From Pelargonium tetragonum (taxonomy: Eukaryota; Streptophyta; Magnoliopsida; Geraniales; Geraniaceae): a DNA stretch of 64,000 nt. Below the pieces are notes generated by a model, which saw only the letters and a list, made by a program, of their open reading frames with translations, did no database searches and was not told the origin of the DNA. The translations under genes were made by a program, and so were the position numbers. The stretch covers positions 62,001 to 126,000 of the forward strand of contig JAYMTL010000040.1 of the NCBI GenBank assembly GCA_036897445.1, read 5' to 3'. This document shows, in pieces, positions 39,846 through 52,349 of this stretch (within the stretch, counting starts at the first letter, position 1; every line of letters begins with the position of its first letter).

Positions 39846-41525
39846 AATTGGCTGTTCAAAGGGTTCTCCTACTCACTTCATTTTATATAACATAGAAGTT
39901 ATATAAGCCAGTAAATCTTTCCATATAACCCTACTTATCTATAGAAAAACCTAGTAAAGGGACCCGCGTTTGCCCGAGGTTCTCACAAGTAATTCATTCC
40001 AATAAAACTCATTTTTTAAGAGTCTTCTCGTGATGCAGAAAATGCCTTATTCAGATAGACCCAGAAGAAGAGGTATGTAAAATACTGACTAAGAAACTCC
40101 TGTCTAGTATATTTGAAAGTTACACACACACAATTTTAAAAGTACGTTCCACAGATAATGAAAAAAGTCTTTCATTGAAAAAACTTGATTTTAAATATTA
40201 GATTTACTACACCTATATAGTTATGAAACCCTAAGCTCTCGATCAGGTTGCTACTAAATATCAACGCTCCTATTAAATATACTAGAGGTCCTTCTTAAAA
40301 CTTAGAAACTTATAAGGAAACGTACAGGGTACTACTTAAAAAAAGTACACCCATACATTTACAATTAAAGCAAATCTAAGGGGTTCCAAAGAAAGAAGCT
40401 TACCTATTTACCCTACGAACTGCCTATATACATATAGGATTTTTTCTATGTTCCCTACTGTAGGAGAAGACTTTGACCCTATTTTTCATATATTTAATTT
40501 AAGAGTCTTTGTTTTAACTTATATTTCCCTTCTTTTTTATCTAACGATACCTGCTATTATGTGTAACTTACTAGGGTTTCCCTCTTATCAAATATATTAA
40601 GTATAGCTATAAGAGCATTCTGTGGGAGACTATTAACAAGTATTCAAAAATACTAAAGAGTAATAAAAGTTAAGTCTTCTTATATAGTTTGTCTGATTGA
40701 GAATCGTTAGATACCCCTTTTGTTATGTAGGGCAAGACTAAGTAAACTAATAGACTACCTGTTTTGAAATGACAACTTGTATATATCGATATATGGAGCT
40801 AAATATACCCATTAAGGAAACTTTCCTGCGGTTAGATTTTAGAGGGAACAAGGGGATCCTCTTTACTAGATATTAGAGTGTTTAAGTTAATTAAATTAAA
40901 GGGTTTGCAGAGCGTTTAGTTTATAAAATATATAGCGGTTTTTAGGGTAGCTCAATCAAGTATTCAATTAGAGTCTAAAAAGCTGAGTTAAAGGTTCCAG
41001 AGTATTTGAAAATGAATTTAGGTATAGGACAAGAGCTTTATTATCGTAAGTACACAAGGATTTCCTAGTATGAGTTTATACAACGGGATTCTTTAAACTA
41101 AAAATCTCGTTGTGGAAACAGGGAGTTTCAAAAAATATGTTCTTAAACAAGGGCCTAAAACAATTGTAGTGTAATCTACTTCTATATTAAGCAATTTCGC
41201 CAAAAGAAACTTAACTCTTATTGTACAAAAGCCCTTTATACACGGGCCCACAAGGTCAAGAACTTGTTTTTCTGGTATATCTATATCTTCTCCAACAAAA
41301 GAAATACCCTAAATTACTATACCACAAAAGGATCAATACCCATGATTTGCTCGTTTTTAATCTTTTCTTTGCTAACTTTTTAGTATTTCTTGCTGATTAG
41401 ACATTGCACTTTGATTCTGCTTTAGCGAGGACTACACTATATGACCTCTAAAGCTAGTGTCTAAAGCCCCTTTCTTGACTAATGTACTGCTCTATTATTT
41501 TCATACAATGTTCTTATTTGTATTT
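39846..41525. other. no feature seen
   Basis: No open frame of 60 codons. A short CACACACACA run lies at 40123-40132. TATCGATATATGG (40785-40797) is a minor palindromic word. Confidence 0.45.
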
Positions 41526-41569
41526 TTGATTTAGCAAACCAATGCCTTAAGCCACTCAGCCGCCCCTCC
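41526..41569 (-). pseudogene. tRNA-Ser(GCT), 5' portion only
   Basis: Read on the minus strand from 41569: a seven-base acceptor strand GGAGGGG, bases 8-9, then the class II D-arm GCTGAGTGGCTTAAGGC (41544-41560). After one linker base comes a perfect anticodon arm TTGGT-TTGCTAA-ATCAA (41526-41542) with anticodon GCT at 41533-41535. All five stem pairs form, one as G.T. Class II D-arms and GCT anticodons define tRNA-Ser. The variable arm, T-arm and 3' acceptor that should follow (below 41526) are absent: no TTCRA word occurs within 90 bases. It is therefore a truncated copy. A tRNA fragment carried by a SINE, or a transferred organellar gene (the D-arm is also organelle-like), are alternatives. 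Confidence 0.6.
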
Positions 41570-43149
41570 TGCGTACTTTTAAAGGGGGCTTTATCTGCTC
41601 CGTCTAATTTCATAAAGTTTTGTTGGGAAACACAAGGAAATTGAGGCTGTAATTCTAAAAAATGTCCTTAAAATCTTGGTTAGATAAATTAACTGGTAAA
41701 AAAGAGTTAAAATACAAAGTCTCCCTTATAGTGAACCGCTTGCAATCAAGAAACTGGGAGTTCTTAAAGCAAAGGCTGCAGAGCTTTAGAGTAACGTTAT
41801 CATAGTATAAAGGTCTTCCTAAGGATGCGGGACCCTGTATTCTAGATAAAGCGGTCGCTTTTTTGCAGCGGAATGCTCACACGGGTAAGTCAACTTGAAC
41901 TTTAGCTATAAAACTAAAGAAAAAACCTACGGATATCCCATCACTTTGGTATGCTCCAGAAGAATCGAGAAAACTGTGCAAATACATGTTATTAAAATAT
42001 ACAAGAGATCTGAACACTCTAGCCTGGGAGCCCTTCAGTTCAAACTCCAAAGGATTGAAAATAAAAAGTGTATTGTAAGTCATAAATACAAAGCCTGAAT
42101 AGCTTCTTTTGATATGAAAGTCGATTGAGTTTTACAAGATATTTTATTAGTATTATTTCGGGATATCGGTAAAGTCCCATTCTTGAATTGCCGTAATTCT
42201 TAACTTAATTAGAGAGATCCGCTTGAGTGACTTTACTTAACTTAGGTAGAGTTGAAATTCGATATTTTACAGGGCCCCTTTCTTTTTTTTATTAAGGAGG
42301 AGTACTTTATTTATTCTCTTTGCCAATTTACTAGGTTTATAAGCGTCAATAGTTGTAGCTATAGGTATGCTTAATTAAATTTAAATAAAGGTTCCCTTTT
42401 TTAGCGGATACTTTATAAGTAATAAGTACTAACTTGCAAGAGAATTTTAAGATTCATTTTTAGGTGTCGAAATTTTTATGCAAAGTAAGGACAATGTTTT
42501 AGAGTTTAGGGATTTTTCTGGAATAAGACTTCCTATTTTAAGTTATTTGGGATACCCCCTCTTTATTTTATATAACCTGAGTATCTCGAGATTTAAAAGG
42601 AAACTTGGACAAGCGCCAAAGTGTACTAAATTTTTCAAGAGCAAGTCGCACCCTTTCAGGAGCTTTCGCTATAAAACCCGTTTTGTCTATGTTATATTTT
42701 AATCTTTCTGTTACTTGGTTAGGTGGAGTTCTCGTCAGTTCTCAGTTCCTGGAGGTTGTTAACCAAACAAAAGGGTTTCATTGTAAAGATTCTAAAGGGG
42801 AGGGGATACTGGTACTCGATAAGAGAACGGAGTGCTAGTAGCGAGGATCTTTAGGAACGGGATTTCTAATTAGTTGAGAACTAGTTATTAATCTTCCTCC
42901 CACCTTTGTACTTATCTGGAGGATTCAGCCTTAGTAGAATCTTGAATCCTTTTCAACCGAATAATTCCATCTAGACGAGAAAATAGCCTGTTCAGATACC
43001 TTGTTGTACGTACAGAATAATTCCTTATACCGGAAACCCTTAACTACTAACTCAGGCTAATAGACTAACTACAGCTGTTGAAAGTCACCTTCATTAATAG
43101 AAAACAGCCTTCCTTCAGCAACACTTTATAGATCGGAATCAAGCAATCT
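41570..43149. other. no supportable gene
   Basis: Several overlapping frames of 67-77 codons (41877-42098 on both strands, 42478-42702 and 42605-42838 on plus). None has a recognisable motif, and overlap on both strands argues for chance. Confidence 0.4.
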
Positions 43150-44580
43150 AAGGTAAAGAAACTAAGAATACCTTGAAAGACTTCCTTTCTGAAATAGCTA
43201 CACCCGGAATACCAAAAGAAAGAGAATCTTTTATTCCTTTAGAGCTTCACATACTTCAGAGTCCTTTTAGACATAAAAGGAATTTGGTACACCAAGAAAA
43301 TGCCCTAAATGGATATGTTAGGAAATTAAGTTGTTACTGCAATGACATATTTATTCCTTTACTGGTAAGCCTATCCTCTATCAAGTCATTACACTGATAC
43401 GGAAGAGTCATCAGGACTTTCCTTGCTTTACCAACAAAGAATCCAAATTGCACCAACAAGCTCTAGCCAAAACTATCTAAAGGAATATACTCTCAACTCA
43501 AAGGGAATCTCCATGCTTTCCTAAAACAAATAAATAGTTAAAGAAACTTAGTAAAGGGCTTCTAAGGATACTGGGAACAAGAGCCTCCAAAAATCTGTTA
43601 TCCACTGTCAAAGAAGAGCTTGTGCTTTACACCGATAAGAAGATAGAGTTACACTTGCAAAGGACTTGCTTCCATATTAGCACAGCTCCAAGAGACTTTA
43701 TGCTTCTACCAGCTTAGAGGTTTTATAGTTTTATAGTATAGTTCGGTTGGGTTTGTATGTCCTAAGGAAACTGCTCCGGTTAAGGTTCTGGAAATCCATA
43801 AGTTGACGACAGAGGTAATAGCAAAAGCTGTACCATATAGCTATAGCTTAGGACCCTGGAAATGTTGATAGAGGGAAACCATTAACAAATACAAGAACAC
43901 ATGCAGGCAGTTTTTCCATTACATTAGCTGAAATCTCCCTAGAAAGTCAAAGGTTCTCCTTGGCCTTGAAGGATTTAATTGGTTATAACAAATAAAAGTT
44001 ACCCTTGGGAATATAGAAAAGTGCGATACCGTCATAGAGTGCTATGCTTCAACTGCGAACTCCTAAGAAGCTGGGCAACTATTTGTATCCAGTACCTATA
44101 TTAGGGAAGAATCGGGTAATTTCAGTTGGTCGGGTAAGGATCCTACGGCTATACCATTAGAATAAATAGAAAAGTCCATGGTATGTATCAGTCAGTCTGT
44201 TAGAGAATCCGTTTCTGTCTTTAACTCCTATTTATTTAGTGCTTTACATTAAAGTGAATCGGTTTCCATTAGCTGCAATTCCCACAGTCCTGAACCGGCT
44301 TACCAATTCAGAGAGTAAGTTCCGAGTACAAGGAATCTCAAAAGAATACAAATTGCAGAAAGAAATATTAAATATAGAGTATTTCCAACCTCTGAAAAGT
44401 GACCCATTCTGTACTGCCCAAGAACTAATACAATATCTTATCCTCGACAAGAAATCAGTCTTTACCGTCTATCCGCTTAGATCTAGATCCGGAATCAAGA
44501 AGAACTTCGTGCAACAACACAGAGTACAGAGATCTCCTATCTTAATCCTAAGCAGCTTTCCTAGTTCTATTATTTCCTAG
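43150..44580 (+). pseudogene. decayed coding block of unknown family
   Basis: One plus-strand frame stays readable for about 415 codons with roughly 17 stops where about 30 would be expected by chance. It includes an open stretch of about 80 codons (43150-43397) and another of nearly 50 codons around 43740-43870. A second frame then takes over with 113 open codons (44239-44580), one of the two longest in the window. The conceptual protein is mixed alpha/beta in character, with Trp, Cys and charged residues normally spaced. I recognise no domain. A retroelement polyprotein, a DNA transposon or a host gene copy are all possible. If it is a virus-like element it is a broken fossil. Confidence 0.4.
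44461..44492 (+). repeat. short imperfect direct repeat R1, copy 1
   Basis: TTTACCGTCTATCCGCTTAG and the following bases match 45555-45585 at all but about four positions and one gap. It lies near the 3' end of the 113-codon frame. Confidence 0.7.
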
Positions 44581-44675
44581 CTTTACAAAAAAAGACAAGC
44601 AGCCACTAGCCTTCAACTCTACTTGCAAAGCTCTTCCCTCTTTACTTTCCTTCGACTAAAAAGAAAGATAGAGCT

Positions 44676-44727
44676 TTAGCAAACAGAATACTGAATACAC
44701 CTTAGCAAACAGAATACTGAATACACC
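44676..44727 (+). repeat. 26-bp perfect tandem duplication
   Basis: A 26-base unit beginning TTAGCAAACAGAATACTGAA is present twice (44676-44701 and 44702-44727) with no mismatch. Perfect identity within heavily decayed surroundings indicates a duplication later than most of the decay. Confidence 0.95.
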
Positions 44728-45760
44728 TTCTTTGCTAACAACAAAGCTACAATTCTGAGAGTGGATACAAAACAAAAGTTACAGTTCTTTAATCTTTAAA
44801 TTGAGTTCTTCTACAATACAATACTTATATCAGGAACTTTTAAGATTATGAGTCTCCTTCCTAAAGTTAAGTCTCTAAAAGGAAAATTCTCAAGGACAAC
44901 TCCTCAAGAGTTACATAAGATTAAGAATTCTAAAAGATATAGAATAATTATGAGTTCCTAAAGTCTAAGGGATATAATTAGGACTATCACAAAGCCAAGA
45001 AAACTCAGGAAGACTTTGAGATAACTTCCTTGCTAAAACACCTCCTTTAGCAGCTCCTAATAAGCACAGCATTTCCTAACTACTTTCTTTGTTAAACAAC
45101 TAACTAAACAGGAACCCTTTTTAAGGAATCTTGTGAACTCCTTTCCTAAAAATAGTAACCGTTACTCCTTATCTTATCCTGTAACATCTCTTAGACTTAA
45201 ACACCTTTGCTATACACCTAGCTAGGATCGGATAATTTCCTAAGGCATGCAAACAAATAGAATCAGGTTTATGTTATCCACGTTAAAGCTTCCTAGTATC
45301 TTAGTTCCTTTAGACTTGGGCTCTTTACACAGAATACAAACTGAAATTGACAAGTTAGGAAATGAGGATTTTTAGACTAGAAAATGAAAATGAGTGGAGC
45401 TTGTACAAGATGTAAGACCTAAATTGACAGGTTATGCAAGATTTATCTTGGTTAGAACAATTAAATGGGAAAGCACTCTGGGGGTTCCATCACAAGAACA
45501 AATTAAGGTATAGAAAGGGAAAGAATATAGAATCTGGTTTATGTCTAATACCCCTTTACGGTCTATCAGCTTAGATTTAGATCGGATAAGTACTCTCCTA
45601 AGACTGAGAGAGGAGCCCCTTGAACCTAGAATCAGTTATAGTTATCTAGCTACACCGGTTATACAGTACAAATACACTTTCCAAGTAAAAGTAAATTACT
45701 TCAGTTAGATTCGTTCTCCTAAATCCATAAAGCACTTGGGTTTTTCCCCTTTTTCTATTT
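44728..45760 (+). other. C/A-rich tail of the unknown coding block, with short repeats
   Basis: Plus-strand composition continues that of 43150-44580 (C/A-rich). It holds R1 copy 2 (45555-45585) and a second short repeat pair: ATAGAATCAGGTTTATGT (45257-45274) against ATAGAATCTGGTTTATGT (45526-45543), 17 of 18. Repeats inside the block suggest it may be a non-coding or LTR-like part of the same element. No open frame of 60 codons is present. Confidence 0.35.
45555..45585 (+). repeat. short imperfect direct repeat R1, copy 2
   Basis: Partner of 44461-44492, about 1.09 kb downstream in the same orientation. Too short and too diverged to be called a terminal repeat by eye. Confidence 0.65.
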
Positions 45761-46429
45761 ATTTAACTCATAGCACAACAATATAGAATTCTTTGTTTCA
45801 GCATTTGTGTTTTCCTCAAGATCTGGCCGAAAGTAAAAAAACTCTTTTAGTTATTAAGATTTTTACGAAGACTCGAGTTTTGATATAGCCCAGGATTTCA
45901 ATTTCAAAAAAGGACTCTCTACCTAATTTTACGGAATATTCTTTCCTAACCATTGCAACACTTTTTAAATATTCAAACTTACGTTACAAAAAGGATATAA
46001 GAAAAACTCAATCTAAGAAGGGGTTATGCTTTTTCGGGAACGCGCTTTTCGTCATCCTGACTTTAGTAATTATACGGCTCTAAGAAAAGGATTTCGTGTT
46101 CTGTGACCAAAATTTTCGTAATAGCGAGGTCTCTAAGCAATTCAACTTTTGTATATGATATTTAGGAGTCTTTACAAGTTCAGGGCTTCAAAATCTAGTC
46201 TAGCTGAATTAAATTTGGAAGTTTTTATTTTTGAAGGAGCTATACTTGTATCCCTTTTTCTTTTAGACTCATTCTGCTTTAGCTGTATTCCCGCTATATC
46301 TTACAGTCTAGCTTTTAGAGTTCACACAGGTCATTCTGGTTAAAGGTGAAGAGATCTAAATTTATTTAATAACGGAAAGTGAATACTAGTATTAGTTATC
46401 AGGATATGCTAAAATACCTGACTACTAAT

Positions 46430-46500
46430 ACTAAGAGCTTTGATATGTCGCATCTCATTTGAAGCAAGTTCTGTTGTTCGACCCCTTTAGACTCTTTTGA
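46430..46500 (+). pseudogene. tRNA-like relic, possibly tRNA-Met
   Basis: CATCTCATTTGAAGC (46451-46465) recalls the anticodon arm of elongator tRNA-Met (CTCATAATCTGAAGG). It is followed after 13 bases by GTTCGACCCC (46476-46485), a near-consensus B box. D-arm and acceptor are not recognisable. Low certainty. Confidence 0.25.
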
Positions 46501-49500
46501 ACACACCCTCTATTAGGGATAACCTTCTGGGGATTTATTCGAGAATGTACTGAGGCTAGATAAGACCCGGTAAATCCAGAGCACAAATACTCGTGTAAAA
46601 GTGTAGCTATATTAAGCATCCTTAGAACCCCTGCTTTTACTTTAGAACATTTTTTTGCTATATCAGATTACAGGACAAGTTTCCAGAGCAATACAAATAA
46701 GTAAACCTTATCATCCCTTAGCGCTGTGGGAGGCCCCACTTGCATCTTAGATATTTTTGTACTAAACCAGCTTGTATACTGGAATTGGGTAAAAAAAAGA
46801 GCTTCCTTTAACACTAGAATGCGCATTTTCTGTAGCTGTGTATGACTACTCATTATAACATTGTTATGCAACCTAAAGGAGAACCCTCTTAGTCCTTTGT
46901 TTAAGTAAGGGTATACTTAATCTTATAAAAACCCAATTACCATACTTATAATCTAAGAATTCCTGTTTTCGTTACAAGTCATTTTATCCTGGAGTTTCCT
47001 TGTATTCTAGCTTTGGTAACAGCAGGGCATAGATTTTAATGTATAAGGTCAAATACCCTTTGGTTTTTAGCTTCTGGATTCATATCGTAGTTTTAATATC
47101 CTTATAGCTTTCTAATTTCTCTGATAAAGGGGTCTGCTTTTATAGAATTAGAAAGTATATGCACCTAAAATGACCCCAAAATCTTTCGCGAAAGTTTCCT
47201 GACTAACACCTCGTTCCGTCTGGTATTCGGAATTTAAATAAAAACTCACTTCAGAAAATCAAAGGGTTTCCTATTCACGCTTTCAGAGTCCTTAAAATAT
47301 TAAATAAGAGAACACCTTTCATTACGGATATAATTGGAGGGGATACTCGCTTGATTATTATAAAGTACGGTCCCTAGTTAGGGGGTGCCCTATAGAAGAA
47401 CCCAAGTATTAAGCGCAATGGGTTGAAGAGCCGCTTATTAGTTATGCCTAAGCCTACGCAGTTCATAAATATTTACCTGATGTCAACAAATAGGGGATCA
47501 TATAAAATGCTAGTTTACTCGAGAATCCCATCGAAAAGTATGACGATTTGTCTAAGTAACAAGAATCTCTATATGGCTATCTCAAAAGCGAATATTTTAT
47601 CACTCGGCTGGGGTCACCCTCGGTAGAACGTAAAAATAATGTAAATAAAACTTTCTCTTAATTCTACAGGATATACCTTACTTGTCGAGGGGGGTCCCTA
47701 GGATTACTCTAAATATTTATACCTACTAAAGCCTTTTTTCATTCCTACAACATAACTTGTTTTCATTTCATTTATAGTAAGTAAATCTTGATAATTTGAC
47801 TTATTATGATATCAACGATTCAGGACACGTTTTATAACCCTTAATTTTGAGCAAAAACTCCTAACTCTGAGAAATGCTATTCCTATTCTTGAAAGAGTTG
47901 CGCTAAAAAAAGAAGTTCTTAAACTTTTTAGGAATATTCTCATAAATACTTATGCTTATGGAATGATGGAATATTTCTGGATACCCTGTAAAGGGAGTAA
48001 ACAGGAACCCTCTCGATAAGAAAGATAAGGTAGAGTGGATAAATCGGGTCACATAATGAATTTAGTGTATAAGAGGTCTAGTTACTAGGATTCAGTAAGA
48101 ATTTAAAAAGGGAGCTCCTTTCTTAAGGGTATCAAGACTTATAGATACTTAATCCTTTGAAAAACTTATAGTAAGAGAGTCGCTTACTGCAATTATAGCT
48201 TTTATTACTTTTCATTACTGAAGCTCCGTAAATAGCATACCCCATTATCTTCTGCACTAGAACCCAAGTCTTTGGTTATACGAAAAAGGAGACCCGCAAC
48301 CTCGTTTCTCCTCGTTTGATTTTTTGTTAATCCGCATATACTCTAGGAAGCACTTAATCTTTTTCCTGTGAATGTTTAAGATAATGAAAACGCTATCCCG
48401 TATAGTTATAGTGGAATAAATTAAGAGACAAAAACTACTTATATATACGAGGTACTCCTACTTAAGGGATCCTTTTATAACTTCGGAATACGGATATTGT
48501 AGATGGGGTTTCTATAAAGTTAGGAATCGGTTGCAGAAAATTTCAATTTTTTAATGCTTTTAGTTGGATTTTGATAAGCCTTTTTTATGTCCTATACTAC
48601 TTATACTACTGGTAGCTTACACGAACACCTTTACTTGTTTTGTTGAATATAATACGCAGAAAAGTTGTTTCTCTGACATCCCTTTTTGTACTGCAAGAGA
48701 TTTATGGGTGCTTTATTCACTCTACGGGGAAATCCCGTAATTAAGTAGTAAGCCCTCTTATTAAAGAGTTCGAGCTTATTAAACATTTACGATGCAAGAT
48801 TATAAAAAATCCAGTTGATGGCAACAGCTCATTGACAGCGTAGACAAAAAGTGACTCTCAAGACACTAGGATTTTTTAGGATCTCCTTTACTATGACATA
48901 CACAACATATACATAAGTTTTCCATAATATGTGAGTCCTCTACTTTTACTTACTGAGAAGAATACACTTCTTCACTCTCTGTATGGTCTGTAAGGTCTTT
49001 GGAAACCCCGGGGAATATATAAAAAAAGGAATACCCGTTAATTAAAAGTACTGACTGTTTTCTTTCTGAAGGTCTCAAAAATGACTAATACTGAATAGCA
49101 ATGCAATCCTATTTATTAGGCAGAGCCTGGCGAGGACTCTTCAAAATAACAAAGAAAAGGTCCCAAAGTAAACTTATTTTAAAAGCTTTCTTCTTTCAGT
49201 TCTAAACTTTAATAGTAAGAAAACCCAAAGTTTCACAATAATTATTAGTACAAGTTTCTACTCTTACAAAAAAAGAAGAAGCTACTGCAGTTACCTGAAA
49301 CGCAACAGTTCTGAAATCAATTAGATATTCTTCTTATGGTGCAGGCTAGTTTAAGGTACAAGAGGTTGGAAAGCTTGTTTAAAATAAAAGGGTGTGTCCG
49401 TAATTCCGATAAACCCACAAGATATATAAGGAGACTTTTCTGTTAGAAAAAGAAAAACTAATTCTAACTCTTACCATTGTTGTATGTAGTGTATAGAAAG

Positions 49501-50562
49501 TCAAGTTATAAGTTTCATGATCTCGAATTGTAGCTTCAAAATTTCTTATGCTTTTCCCTTACTAAGGGTGTTTTTTCCGTAATAAGGTTTGTTTACCAAG
49601 ATTCTCTAGGCCATGCTTACTACTATTTCTACCTATCATAAGAATAATCTGAAGTTTTATAGTTTTGTTTAAAAAAGTGAAAGTCTTCCTTACTATAAAA
49701 AGATACTTATTGAACAATTGAATAGCAAAAAAAACTACTCTATCAAAATGTATAAGGCGGGGGTCATCCCTAGCGGGTCCTGTCCGCGCTATATAATAAC
49801 AAGCTTCTCCTATAACACTTTTAAAACAATTGCTTAGATTTTAATGACCATCAAGTAACAAAAAGGTATTATAACTAAATAAAGAACATCGGGGCCCCTC
49901 TGTGCTCGTACTTCTAGATTGAACTTAATTGGGTTTTATACTCCATTAAAGATATACCATAAGGAATAAGGAAATAGCTCTAAATCTACCTGGTAGGATA
50001 AACCAACTAATGTGAATTCGTAACTCAGGAATAAAGAACCCCTTTGTTTTTTATCTCAGTTTATACCCCTAAAAAGCCTTTTGGACTCAGAACTACTTTG
50101 TTATGAATTTGCTACATCTGTGATTTGGTTGCAAAAAAAAAGTCTCTCTATAAAAAAGAAAAAGGATGTAGCTAATCCCCAGATTCTTGATATGTCCCCG
50201 AAAATACTCAATTTATTAACTTTATAAAAATAGATCAAAAGTGTTTTATAATGAGTCTTTATACAAAAATTTACCAACAGTTTCAAAAAGACTGGAACTC
50301 AAATATTTTTTCACTTTTATTTGGTATTATAATTAAGAGGTCATCTATATATATGAATATGAATCTAATTTACAACAAAGTAGACGAAGAAAACTGATAA
50401 AGCTCAGAGACGCCCCTTTATTTTACTACTATAACTTTTAAGAGTCAATCCCCTACGGAGACCCCTTAGCTATCAACTCAAAAAGAGACTTTGTTACTAG
50501 TATTTTTTAACGAAACTCAATAGCGAGCCTTCCCACTAATACTAAGTAGCAAGCGATGAAAA
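46501..50562. other. no supportable gene
   Basis: Frames of 67 codons (46668-46871 minus, 47423-47626 plus) and 61 codons (50101-50286 minus) only. Nothing else noticed. Confidence 0.45.
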
Positions 50563-50904
50563 TTGACTTTAATATATAATTATAAGGAACCCGTGGTATA
50601 TTCTAGAAAGACTATTTCAAGTTTCTGTTGGTCAACGCCCTTTGTTCTAATAAATCTGCGCCTGTCACTTACTACCGTTGCGCTCTCACGACGAAACTCT
50701 TTTTGTTATCTCCGAAATAAAAGTCTAGAAGTTAAGGGTTTCTTCAATTCAGTAGAAAGTCCTTATAACACCTTAATTGATACTATGTTAAAATTACTAG
50801 GTAAACCCTGCCGCAGCAGGGAGGGCCACTATAGGTATAAATCTAGATCCCGGTTAAGAGCTCTCATAGTACGTTATTGGCTTGTCTATATAAAATGGAA
50901 TTGA
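50563..50904 (+). other. 113-codon open frame, unrecognised
   Basis: Ties for longest open frame in the window; it starts with TTG. Residues 1-60 are Ser/Thr/Leu-rich and the last third is basic (Arg/Lys/Tyr-rich, about residues 82-105). No known motif, no neighbour sharing a function and no ribosome-binding or splice context could be judged. Its length is compatible with chance. An exon or a shard of a decayed element is the most that can be proposed. Confidence 0.12.
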
Positions 50905-51599
50905 AAGCCTTAACAAACAGCAAGTTAAATGCCGGTCCACCCCTTTAACCGGGAGCCCTTCCTCCACTAAAAGCCATTATAAAGGTTTGTTGTTTAGTTA
51001 TTCGACGAACCTAACTGTACTGTCCAAAGCGTATCTGCCTCTTCCTAACTTAAACTATACAACACATTCAAGAAAAATTGTATGGTTTCTTATTAAACCG
51101 TTATAGCAGTATAAGCTCTTTCTGGCAGAGTGGTTGCTAGTCTAATTTAGTGTTATTATCTAGGATCTCTGTCCCAAGTATGATAAATTTCCTCAATCTA
51201 AAGTGGGTGGTTAGAGCTATAAGGGGCCGACCCTTATAATATTTAATATCTCGCCTTCTTCTACTATTTTAAAGCTTGCTCTATCTAAGTCATTTTTATA
51301 GAGCCTGCCTAGTGCGTAAGTCGTCTGCCGGAATCCTAACCTCGACCAAGGGAATTTAAATAAAACATATAGCTATACTAAGTTACTGGGTTATGTTGCT
51401 GCGATTAAATTACACTTAAAACAAGAACTTCTTTAGCACTCCCATTACTTTACAAGCTACATGGTTTGATATCTTGATTAATTATTACAAGGGTACTCTA
51501 GTTATCCCTCGAATAGGATTTTTTAAGAAATTTCTTAAGGAACAAATTACAAATTCTAGGATAAAAAGAATTAACATAGCACAAACGGGAATTCTTCTC
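50905..51599. other. no feature seen
   Basis: No tRNA box, repeat or frame of note. Confidence 0.4.
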
Positions 51600-51655
51600 T
51601 TGAGAGTTAACCACCCTTCAGTAACACAGAAATACATAGGTTCTAATCCCATGGG
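51600..51655 (+). pseudogene. tRNA-like 3' part
   Basis: The T-arm at 51636-51652 has loop TTCTAAT flanked by ATAGG and CCCAT. Four of five positions pair and the fifth is A.C, exactly what a TpG-to-TpA (RIP) change would leave in a parent ATGGG/CCCAT stem. This stem is the same as that inferred at 34275-34291. The upstream GAGAGTTAACCACCC (51602-51616) may be D-arm remnants. The reverse-strand and forward frames over this region (86 and 74 codons) are by-products of the tRNA sequence. Confidence 0.4.
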
Positions 51656-52349
51656 ACTGATAAGACTAAGAACTAAGGCAAAGACTCCACTTTTGTAAAA
51701 AACAGTACTCAAATGCAGGAAAACCCCCCAGAAAAGACTGATCAAGACTCCCTTGTCTTACTAATACAAAGAGTATAGAACCCTTGACTTTTACCATTCT
51801 TATACAAACTCTATATTATTTCTAGATTAGAAGCAAACAAAATAAGTTGTTTAGACTAGAATCTCTTTGAAAAAACAAAGTAAAAGACCTAAGACTAAGG
51901 TCCAACAGGTAGTATAGTAGTATAGCTCAGAATTACTTTCACATGCTAGCGAAGAAGAACATACATAATTGAAAGGCAAGGCTAGAGTCATTAGGTCTTA
52001 TGGCTTCTGCTTTATTTTCTAATAGAATAGGGAATCCAGGCAATTCTAAGAGTAAGCTAAAAAAGTAGGGATACATAAAAAGATTCGAGTGTGGGGCAAG
52101 CTTGTTTTCTAGTCAGTAAGGCAGCCCTCTTATTAGGGTTGTTAGATTTAGTAAGAATTCCTGAGCAAGGCAAAGATTTTCTTATTCTATTCTAAAGGGA
52201 AGCAGCTTTCTTCATGTCATGCTAGGATCCCCTTAAACTAAATAGATAAAAATATAAGGTAATGAAATTAAGCAAAGGCTCAACTTTCAAAAGATAAAGA
52301 ATTAAAACATATATGAAAGAAACCTTTTTTTTTAGTCGGATGTAAGGAA
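51656..52349. other. no feature seen
   Basis: AT-rich, no frame of 60 codons starting here, no shared repeat. Confidence 0.4.

Noticed and set aside
40120-40133. CACACACACA microsatellite
   Set aside because: About five dinucleotide units only; ordinary simple sequence.
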